NCBI RefSeq assembly: GCF_024199925.1
Contig: NZ_JANADR010000001.1
Span: 9,551,501 to 9,615,500 of the forward strand
Source: Bradyrhizobium sp. CCGUVB1N3
Lineage (GTDB): Bacteria > Pseudomonadota > Alphaproteobacteria > Rhizobiales > Xanthobacteraceae
Direction of reading: 5' to 3'
DNA length: 64,000 nt
Below the pieces are notes generated by a model. It worked only from the letters and a program-made list of their open reading frames with translations, ran no database searches and was not told the origin of the DNA. This document shows, in pieces, positions 42,401 to 48,775 of the stretch (position 1 is the stretch's first letter; each line of letters opens with the position of its first letter). The translations under genes were made by a program, and so were the position numbers.

Positions 42401-44211
42401 CAGTCTAGATCGTTGAGCGCCACTCTCCGCGAGCCGACACGCTCTCCGATCATTCCCTTCATCAGCGGGTCGGATCGATCCGACGGGTCCATGCGCTCAA
42501 GCGCTATCTCACGCAACTGACTGAGATCGTCCGGGGAGATGACCGCTGCGGTTGTGGCAGTGCTGTAGCGGCGCGGTGCCGCCTCGCCGGCCATGTACAA
42601 CAGCCAGGCGGACCGTGCGGTCTCTCGCAACTCCTTGGGGATTCGATCGACGAGCGCAATCCGAAGCCAGTTTGGCAGCTCGCCCCGACGCATCCAGGGA
42701 AGATTGGCCAGCCGTGCGAGCGAGGATTCACCGGGCATGGGAACCCCCAGCAATGTCAAATGGCCTGCAATGCCGTCGGTCGTGGCTGGTGAAAGGCGTG
42801 GCTGCACTGCGAGAATGGCTAGCAACGCGAAAGCGCGCTCGCCCAGCCATTCACGCAACTGATCGAGGAGAAGCGCCGCCCGCTGCGGCGACGGTAGCTT
42901 GCGGCCGTCCAAGAGAGCGGGTTCGAGCTGAAATTGTGGAGACGGCTGCTCTTCGTCCGCGGTCGCTTCTTCTGTCGCCACCTCGTATTCACGCGGCGAC
43001 AGCAGCCATTCCGCAATCTGCCGAATCCCTTCAGTTCGGAACTCCACGACGAACCAGCCAGCTCGGCGCAGAGCCTGCACGGCAAAGCTTGGTGGGGTCG
43101 TTAGTTCGGGAACAAGCAAGATTCGTTCGGAAAACTCATCGATCGGCGCCGAATTGATCGCTGCGTCGGCGAGACGATCATAGAACGGCCGTCCGTCGGA
43201 GATTACCAGCAGCCGCGCGCCGTAGTGGCGCAACGCAACGTGATCTAGGGTTTCGACTTGGCCGCCGGCCCAGCGGTGTGCGATGTGAGGTCTGCCGAAG
43301 AATGCATATGCGTCGCTGTGCACGCCGCCCTCGCGCAGGCATCTCAGCAAAGCCTCAACCGGAACCCTCATCTGATCCTCGGCGTGGTTCAGCTCTGCAA
43401 GGACGACGTGCTCGGGCAGCTTTGGACGACCGCCCCGGACGATGATGGGAACGCCGGCGTGACGGACGGTCTTGCGAACGGTCAGCGGCAAATTGAGAAA
43501 ATAGCCATGCGGCGACAAGTGGCGGCGCAGCGAGCGTAGCGATGTTCGTAGCGATCCTTCACTAAACCACGCGAGGTGACCTCCCAGGAACGGTGGCACT
43601 TCATCCGGGCGCGAAACAGCGACCTTGACGCGTTCGCGGTGACGGCTTCGCAGAACGATGACGGCCATGATGATGCCGACGAGCGTTGCCAGATAAACCG
43701 GCGCTGCATCAAGCCAAGTCGCGGGAAGGGTAGGTGTTGGACCCGTCCCGTTAGGCTTGAAAGGACCGATCGGCAACGGAGAGGTGGGATCGATGAGTAG
43801 CGCCAGCAGAATCGTGATGAAGCTGGCGATCCCGATCCAAACCAGCCAATTGCGTCCAACGGTGCGCGCAGCATCTTCGGCTCGCGAAAGGGTCTTAATC
43901 GGTTGCACTAGCTCGGCGACCGGGGCCAACTCGGTGGTCTCAGTTTCCGATGTTCGCATTTCGGCCGCCAGACGCGCCCGCAAGGCGCCTTGGTCGCGTG
44001 CGCTCGTGCAGAGAAGGGGCGCAAGCCAATCGGCCGCAACAAACGGTTCGTTGAGCAGGACGCCGGCGCTCGCCAGGCGCCGGAGCAGGGCGGCAGCCAT
44101 GATCTGCCGGTCGATGCCGATGCGCAAACCATCCTCTCGCCGGAGCCGATCAAGCAGGCCGTCGAGATCCGGTACTGCACGATGGGGGGCTATGTCTTCT
44201 GCTTGAGCCAT
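39499..44211 (-). CDS. Giant polytopic membrane protein with degenerate vWA-like domain, conflict-system component
   Basis: Protein of 1570 residues. Order: helical N-terminus (1-115, with LDGLLDRLRREDG resembling effector-associated helical domains), TM (122-140) and TM (172-187), a soluble region (190-590), about twenty further TMs (roughly 600-1480), and a Pro/Thr-rich tail. The soluble part contains a Rossmann-like segment: HVVLAELNHAED (268-279), FGRPHIAHRW, ARLLVISDGRPFYDRL (332-347) and ILLVPELTTPPSFAVQALRRAGWFVVEF. LVISDG resembles the fourth strand of vWA domains, while the DxSxS metal motif is replaced by ELNHAED, so metal binding is probably lost. It overlaps the MoxR gene by 22 bases. 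Function unknown; partner of the MoxR ATPase is inferred. Confidence 0.75.
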   Translation of the reverse strand: MAQAEDIAPHRAVPDLDGLLDRLRREDGLRIGIDRQIMAAALLRRLASAGVLLNEPFVAADWLAPLLCTSARDQGALRARLAAEMRTSETETTELAPVAELVQPIKTLSRAEDAARTVGRNWLVWIGIASFITILLALLIDPTSPLPIGPFKPNGTGPTPTLPATWLDAAPVYLATLVGIIMAVIVLRSRHRERVKVAVSRPDEVPPFLGGHLAWFSEGSLRTSLRSLRRHLSPHGYFLNLPLTVRKTVRHAGVPIIVRGGRPKLPEHVVLAELNHAEDQMRVPVEALLRCLREGGVHSDAYAFFGRPHIAHRWAGGQVETLDHVALRHYGARLLVISDGRPFYDRLADAAINSAPIDEFSERILLVPELTTPPSFAVQALRRAGWFVVEFRTEGIRQIAEWLLSPREYEVATEEATADEEQPSPQFQLEPALLDGRKLPSPQRAALLLDQLREWLGERAFALLAILAVQPRLSPATTDGIAGHLTLLGVPMPGESSLARLANLPWMRRGELPNWLRIALVDRIPKELRETARSAWLLYMAGEAAPRRYSTATTAAVISPDDLSQLREIALERMDPSDRSDPLMKGMIGERVGSRRVALNDLDWRTGFAVVLTAATVAFAAYFVVTHAQRLGGLIFRAAQSIEPVARDITNLGLVAIALLFFAPRYRIVNAGLAALATLAAAVLMLAALAAEPLPAIRHLCIAEGLMATIAYRWFSADAPSPLVVRALFSLAHPWANAAVVTVLIGYAASGNLQRVLEGSDILLWIEHEFAMLSIGAFMAWSLGTRMISQGAAPRPAIAKAASLYVVGQALAGVAFFLVVDAVSVPLFDISWSDHKEFWWPLDANARLIGGIAAGLLAFEQPRWQPQSPRSRWIIRWRLLVQGIPFTSTFLVLFGMAFGVVLPIAFAFSPQIAQFAANIGIPNAAFRTLTIYGPWLSLALVGLVLLIAWNEEVPASERRPLVGLLALAVAVPILHILIPTITDDPTVTAVFRQLSWLMNWLLLWPIIRTVRSDLVVAPRDGLWWRCLLLVPCALSVLRLGGFHQLALPVSAWIAAHYGARALPAMSLALVPMMLCIAIDRSFVAVSPALGWALAALLAAMFATDARLRASVLTQDRVTTPQMVILCLLMIELDVGNSSLRINADLYPLALILLAFIGLSRAPLHRLIVVLAVVELTGALLQWGSNAVDVPVFRFFLGYPGLAGFVTVVLVLVMTRLIRSAIDAPPRVRRSVGTAPLSERMFAVESPFGEAGSSELRARVSQIDLPRSIQRLLQSLLGLRGPALWFVIGLIVLDCVGVNISVGGVLLDPFVRYQLFLVGLGIGAADRIDPYRIGLLHSLSQANFLSRVPEPHRMAAKIGGVVLLLSALPELEVSIRPFRINSDRAFLGALSNALIVGSFYYVGRALPGLIAARSLADVSRTTAWNSAPVKAGLGAAILCIVGALAVVGGTLAYEYNWAKPPLVETPRPNPVETPRPPPTLTPSPTPAPIPTTPTPSQATPAPPQTTPTPAEDVSKAKTPTGSPNIPRFRCFPTPSPGEYIRYRHNPQTGSYDLDPVRVPASECLAFGESEK

Positions 44212-45374
44212 GATTGAAGCACATTGCGCCCCAATTCGAGATCGGGCGTCGATTTGAGGAGCACGCCCAGCGACGCCTCGAGCTGTTCGCTAGGCAGATT
44301 GCGAAGGCTTGAGACCGACGTGCGTCCGGATCGTTCGGGATCGAGCAGTTGCCGCATCCAGGCCAGCACTTCAGCCGTCGCGGGCCGCTTGCCGAGACCG
44401 CGTTGTATGCGCAGTTCGTGGACGAAGCTGAGCGCGTCGTCGAAGAGAGCTTCCGAGACGGAAATGTCTGCAAGACGCGCCCGCACGATCTCGCCGATCG
44501 TTACGTCTCCGGGAAACCGGGACTCCTGTGGGGGGAAGTCGATATGGTGGAAAATGCAGCGCCGCAGGAAAGCTTCAGGCAGGCTGCGTTCCGAGTTGGT
44601 CGTCATGATGACGATCGGCCAGCTTCGCGGGTTGTCGAGGCGCACCCGCACGCCGAGCTGAGGAATGTCGAACTGCATCAGATCAAGCTCTGTCAGCAGA
44701 TCGTTCGGCAGATCTCGCGGCGCCTTGTCGATTTCGTCAATCAGGACGATCGGCGGCGACTGGCGGATCGGCAGGTCGTCTGCGACCAAATCCTGAAAGA
44801 CATTGAGCTCGCCGCGGAATCGGGAACCCCGGCCAACCGCTTCGAGCTTTTGCAGCGGCGCATTGGGCCCCCCGGCTTCGAGAATGGCGCGACCAAGTCC
44901 GACAAAGGCGATGTAGGCCGAAATCGGCTCCTTGGATCTAGCATCGCCCGTCCTGCGGGTCATGGGCCTAACCGGTTTGGGGTTTGCATCGTCGGCATCG
45001 CGGTAGGCGTCGCGCAGTCGTCCGAGTTCGTCGAAACGATAGAGAATGGTTTCCTTCGATGCGTCGGATGTCACGGTCATCCGGATGAGCGATGTCCCGA
45101 CCGGAAGTCCGAGATCGGCACAGATGGCCGTCGCCAGCTCGGTCTTGCCCACGCCCGGCTCACCCGCAAGCAGCAGAGGCATCCGCAAACTCATTGCCAC
45201 GTTGACCGCCCGTATCAGGCTTGGACTGGCACGATATGCGTCCGGCTGACCGCCGAGAATTCGCGCAGGCAAGGGAAGCTCCGATAGTGACCTGCGTGGT
45301 CCCTGCGTTCCGCCGCGATAAAACAGCGGCTCTTTGTTGAGAGTGTTGCTGATCGTGCTGTCAAGTGCCGCCAC
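44190..45374 (-). CDS. MoxR-family AAA+ ATPase of the protease operon
   Basis: AAA+ ATPase of 394 residues. Walker A is AGEPGVGKTELA, a long insertion follows (with SLIRMTVTSDASKETILYRFD), Walker B is IVLIDEIDKAPRDLPNDLL, and sensor 1 with the arginine finger region is MTTNSERSLPEAFLRRCIFHHIDFP. The C-terminal helical lid ends WLKQKT. MoxR ATPases usually work with a vWA protein to remodel or insert cofactors into targets. Here the next gene encodes the vWA-like giant protein. GTG start at 45374 follows GGAGGAGTAGG; the upstream frame extension overlaps the protease gene and is rejected. Distinct from the second MoxR ATPase at 63289. Confidence 0.9.
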   Translation of the reverse strand: MAALDSTISNTLNKEPLFYRGGTQGPRRSLSELPLPARILGGQPDAYRASPSLIRAVNVAMSLRMPLLLAGEPGVGKTELATAICADLGLPVGTSLIRMTVTSDASKETILYRFDELGRLRDAYRDADDANPKPVRPMTRRTGDARSKEPISAYIAFVGLGRAILEAGGPNAPLQKLEAVGRGSRFRGELNVFQDLVADDLPIRQSPPIVLIDEIDKAPRDLPNDLLTELDLMQFDIPQLGVRVRLDNPRSWPIVIMTTNSERSLPEAFLRRCIFHHIDFPPQESRFPGDVTIGEIVRARLADISVSEALFDDALSFVHELRIQRGLGKRPATAEVLAWMRQLLDPERSGRTSVSSLRNLPSEQLEASLGVLLKSTPDLELGRNVLQSWLKQKT

Positions 45375-45390
45375 GGTCCTACTCCTCCGG

Positions 45391-46863
45391 TTATATCTGT
45401 CCTTCCAAAAGCCAAAGCAGATCTTTCTGGGTAAAGTTGATCCAGCCACGGCTCGTGACATGCGGTTCGAGGCTGCGCGCCAACGACTGGAGTTCCACGG
45501 GGCGATCGCTTTGCAGGACCTTCAGCAAGATCAGATTGCGGATATCGTCCGGCCACGCTTTGACATGTTCGAGGGAATGCGGGCCGAGGTAGACCGACTT
45601 GCTCAAAAGGCCAGTCGCAGGTTTCTTGAGCTGTTCCAGCAGATTGCCATCTGCCGGCCGTCCTTCAAACGTGAGAACGTATCCCGCGGCCTCGCCGCGC
45701 GCGCGTTGGACACCTGCCCAACATTGCCGCCATTCGGTAATCAAATGAAAGTCGAGTGGCGTGGGCTTGGCAGGCAGCGAGACATGAAACCAGGGTGCCA
45801 CCGAATGCCCCTTCAATTGGGCGGCAATCTCCTCCCATTTCTCGGGCCAGGGCGGACTTAGAAGCATGTTGCGGGCCGTGTTGCGGCACATCGTCTTCAC
45901 GGCGGAAACGGGGTCATTGGAATCTTGCGGCCAGGACACCGCAAGCAGTCCCGACGTGCGATCCTGGAACAGCCTTGGCAAGGCCTCTTCGTGAATGCGC
46001 ATAACCAGGTCGCCGCATCGATCCTGTTCTTGGCCGTAGGCGATGATCTCCACGGATGTGCCATTTGCGGTCGCATCGACGATCGTATCGATGACGCTTC
46101 CGGCAATCGTGGTGCGGTCAAAGAAGTGGATGATCTGGGACAGCTTGCGAAATTCCGGAGGAATGTCCGTGATGATGATGTTGCGCGCCTTGGGCAGCGG
46201 AGGAGTCGCGCCGAGCAGATTGCACAGATGCTGATCTTGACTGAGGAGGGCGCCGATTGGCTCTGCCTCGAGAACACTCGCGGGATCCCAACCATCCGGG
46301 TACCGTCGCATGACACCGAGGATCAAGTTACCGGCAACAAGCGGTCCACCAGAGAGGCCTTTCCACGCGGCTGCGTCATTGGCAGGCACCGAGAGGGTTG
46401 AATTGAAGGCGATGGTCGGAGGCTTCTCCGAGAACGTCCAGCATTTCCCGGGCAGATTGACGTGTGCGACGCGCTCATGAGGCTGGTTCTTCGCCTGGGC
46501 ACGTGGGAATCCCACGGTCCAGGCGACCGTGTCGTCCTCTGGCCAGTCGGCAAATTGCATTTCGCGCTGCGGCCTCGCCGCCTCGTCCTTGAGCAAGAGG
46601 ACGGCGATGTCCGGTGGTACAGTTCCCTGGGGAACGGGCGGTGGCCAGACGACCTCCGCGGCGATCGGTCGTGTTTGGTCCTTCGAGAGCTCGCGCCCGA
46701 GATAGGCATAGACCTTATCCGCGCGCTGCCAGGTTTTTTCATTGGCCACGCAGTGCAACGCGGTCAGGACCAATCCCGGCCGTACCAGCCAACCTGTCCC
46801 TGATTGATCGGGGTTGGTGGACTGGATCTTGACCACATCGAGAAATCGGTCCCGCGGATCCAT
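45391..46863 (-). CDS. Trypsin-like serine protease with long C-terminal extension
   Basis: Protein of 490 residues. The trypsin fold (1-215) has the triad His37 in LTALHC, Asp85 in PPDIAVLLLKD and Ser171 in WKGLSGGPLV; all three residues are kept. No signal peptide is seen, so the protease acts in the cytosol. The C-terminal part (about 225-490) begins NIIITDIPPEFRKLSQIIHFF and contains VSWPQDSNDPVSAVKTMCRN and WRQCWAGVQRARG, resembling in pattern inactive-STAND or effector-associated regions found on such proteases; that assignment is tentative. The start ATG 46861-46863 is 21 bases after the TRYPCO2-like gene stop, and the MoxR start is 16 bases downstream, so the genes form one operon. 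Confidence 0.82.
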   Translation of the reverse strand: MDPRDRFLDVVKIQSTNPDQSGTGWLVRPGLVLTALHCVANEKTWQRADKVYAYLGRELSKDQTRPIAAEVVWPPPVPQGTVPPDIAVLLLKDEAARPQREMQFADWPEDDTVAWTVGFPRAQAKNQPHERVAHVNLPGKCWTFSEKPPTIAFNSTLSVPANDAAAWKGLSGGPLVAGNLILGVMRRYPDGWDPASVLEAEPIGALLSQDQHLCNLLGATPPLPKARNIIITDIPPEFRKLSQIIHFFDRTTIAGSVIDTIVDATANGTSVEIIAYGQEQDRCGDLVMRIHEEALPRLFQDRTSGLLAVSWPQDSNDPVSAVKTMCRNTARNMLLSPPWPEKWEEIAAQLKGHSVAPWFHVSLPAKPTPLDFHLITEWRQCWAGVQRARGEAAGYVLTFEGRPADGNLLEQLKKPATGLLSKSVYLGPHSLEHVKAWPDDIRNLILLKVLQSDRPVELQSLARSLEPHVTSRGWINFTQKDLLWLLEGQI

Positions 46864-46884
46864 GGCGCCGAAGCCGAGCGCTAG

Positions 46885-47226
46885 CTATCCGTTAGCATTC
46901 GGTTTCGGAGGATCGTCGGGGGTCGGCAGGCGCTGGGCGCTGTCGTCGGCGATCCGGTTGGATCCGTCAATCTTGAGCTTCAAGGTGACCTTGTGGCTGC
47001 CGGTGTCGTCCCGCTTGAGGCCGCCACCCGCTTCGGCAACCCAAACTTTGATTCCGACCTTGCCATCCTTGCTCACAGTGAAGCCGACTGAGAGTTCCAG
47101 CGTGATCTCCTCGGCCGAGAAGCGCAACGCCTTTCCTGCGCCATCGGCCATCGCCGTTTCGAGTTCGGCACGAAGATTTGCGATTGCAGCTGCGATTCCT
47201 AATCCGCCCTCTGGTTCCGTGCTCAC
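46885..47226 (-). CDS. Trypsin-co-occurring domain 2 (TRYPCO2)-like small protein
   Basis: Protein of 113 residues, first gene of the operon. Two parts: an N-terminal helix (GLGIAAAIANLRAELETAMADG) and a beta-rich part with ALRFSAEEITLELSVGFTVSKDGKVGIKVWVAEAGGG and then SHKVTLKLKID. The helix plus two-strand 'I-x-L-E-L' layout is that described for TRYPCO domains, small proteins that accompany trypsin-like proteases in predicted conflict systems (Kaur, Burroughs, Iyer and Aravind). Start is GTG at 47226 behind GGAGAC. Proposed roles are sensor or inhibitor of the protease; neither is shown here. The family call rests on pattern and on location next to the protease. Confidence 0.75.
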   Translation of the reverse strand: MSTEPEGGLGIAAAIANLRAELETAMADGAGKALRFSAEEITLELSVGFTVSKDGKVGIKVWVAEAGGGLKRDDTGSHKVTLKLKIDGSNRIADDSAQRLPTPDDPPKPNANG

Positions 47227-47718
47227 GGTCCGTCTCCTCTAAAGGAATTGGCAAACAATGGGATGCGCGGTCGTGTTAAATATGTGCAATTGCTCCGGCT
47301 GATGACAAAAATAGTCGCTACGCCGGCCGCGGGCGATATTGTAGTGATACACACTTCGGTTGCAATAGGTTTGCGGTGGATTCCGATGCGCCGCGCTGCG
47401 GCAAGGACGCCACTTCAGCCGAACCGATCCTTCCACGCCCGTAGCGCATCGTCAGTCGGCAGCGCGATGGCGCGCTCGACGCCGCGTGCGACCACGTTTG
47501 CCGCGACCGAGCTCGGGACCAGAGCAACCAGTACACCGCTGCTTCTCCCTATCCCTCTGCTATCTCAAATGTTTCGGCGTCGCCCGAGCATGGCGACGGC
47601 GACAAGCCCTCTTACTTTGCATGGGGTTGTTTTTGATGTTTTGTTTGGCAGCTCCCCAACCATGTCTCTGTGCTTGACCGCCGCCGCTTTCACGCCGGGC
47701 GGTGACGAGAGTGTCGGA
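47227..47718. other. Intergenic region upstream of the conflict operon
   Basis: 492 bases between the TRYPCO2-like gene start and the P1-peptidase stop. Apart from the peptidase relic, it has low coding potential. The stretch 47245-47380 should contain the operon promoter; ATATTGTAGTGATACAC (about 47337-47353) and its surroundings are AT-rich. No clear -35/-10 or operator was identified. Confidence 0.5.
47415..47515 (-). pseudogene. Relic of the 3' end of a P1-peptidase gene
   Basis: On the minus strand the frame ending at TGA (47415-47417) reads VAANVVARGVERAIALPTDD and then ALRAWKDRFG before the stop. This is clearly similar to the last 33 residues of the intact P1 peptidase at 47719 (VAANVVARAIARGVYSATVLPF then AGALPSWKDRFG), and the bases GCCGAACCGATCCTTCCACG are identical. 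No more of the gene is present upstream of this point, where the DNA becomes A+T-richer and without frames. It is the eroded end of a diverged second copy. It lies between the conflict operon and the intact gene. Confidence 0.8.
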
Positions 47719-48714
47719 CTAGCCGAACCGATCCTTCCACGAAGGTAGCGCGCCGGCGAACGGCAACACCGTCGCGCTGTACACGCCGCGCGCAATCGCG
47801 CGCGCCACGACGTTGGCTGCGACCATGCCGACCTCGGTGAGGCCGACGATCGGATCGATCGGCTTTTCGCAAGTCGCGGCGGCAAACAGCACGTCGCCGT
47901 CGGTCGGTGCATGCACGGGATAGATCGCGCGGGCAAAGCCCGTCTGCCCGATCATGGCGAGGCGCTTGGCTTGCGCCTTGGTCAGCGTCGCATCGGTGAC
48001 GACGAGGCCGATCGTCGTGTTCTCGCGCGGGCTCGCGGCCGGCCCGCCCTTGATGCGCATCTTGAGCATGTCGTCCGTGAAGGTATCCGGCAGGCCGCGT
48101 CCGCCGAATTCGCCGCCCACCTCGAACGGCGCGGCCCAGAACCAGGGGCCGTCGCCGACGGTTACGCTGCCGACCGCGTTGACCGCGGCGATCGCGGCGA
48201 CCTTGATGCCGTTGCTGGTCACGGCGGACGCCGAGCCGAGCCCGCCCTTGAAGTTCGCCGTGGTGGCGCCGAGGCCGGCGCCGACACTGCCGATCGCGAA
48301 GTCCGTGCCGGCTGAGGCTGCCGCGGCGTAGCCGAGGTCGCGATAGGGCGGGAAGCGGCCCCAGGCCTTGTCACCGCCATTGAGGAGATCGAACAGGATC
48401 GCGCCCGGCACGATCGGGATCAGCGCCTCGCGGACCCGGAAGCCGCGGCCCTGCTCGGCGAGCCAGGCCTGTACGCCGCCGCCGGTCTCGAGCCCGAAGG
48501 CCGAGCCGCCCGACAGTGCGATCGCATCGACGCGCTCGACCGTGTTGGCAAGGTCGAGCAGCGCGTCCTCGCGCGTCCCGGGCCCGCCGCCGCGCACGTC
48601 GATCGCCGCCACCGCCGGCTGGTCGAAGACGATCGCGGTCGCACCCGAGGCGAGCTTTTCGTCGTGGGCGTGCCCGACGCGGACGCCGGCGATATCGGTG
48701 AGGAGGTTTTTCAA
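47719..48714 (-). CDS. P1 (S58/DmpA-NylC) family peptidase
   Basis: N-terminal-nucleophile enzyme of about 331 residues, self-cleaving into two chains. The N-terminal part is LTDIAGVRVGHA and the VDAIALSGGSAFGLET segment is highly typical; GFRVREALIPIVPGAILFD follows. The proposed cleavage site is Asn232-Thr233 in ENTTIGLVVTDATL, similar to the Asn/Thr site of the NylC-type branch as recalled. Substrates of the family are small peptides, D-esters, beta-peptides or nylon oligomers, and cannot be told here. Starts in this frame are all TTG; the one at 48714 has GGGAG six bases upstream, that at 48735 does not. Confidence 0.87.
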   Translation of the reverse strand: MKNLLTDIAGVRVGHAHDEKLASGATAIVFDQPAVAAIDVRGGGPGTREDALLDLANTVERVDAIALSGGSAFGLETGGGVQAWLAEQGRGFRVREALIPIVPGAILFDLLNGGDKAWGRFPPYRDLGYAAAASAGTDFAIGSVGAGLGATTANFKGGLGSASAVTSNGIKVAAIAAVNAVGSVTVGDGPWFWAAPFEVGGEFGGRGLPDTFTDDMLKMRIKGGPAASPRENTTIGLVVTDATLTKAQAKRLAMIGQTGFARAIYPVHAPTDGDVLFAAATCEKPIDPIVGLTEVGMVAANVVARAIARGVYSATVLPFAGALPSWKDRFG

Positions 48715-48775
48715 GGCGGACTCCCGGCGCTGCAAGCGACAGTGCCGTCAGCGATAGCGCAGGCGCAAGCTGCGC

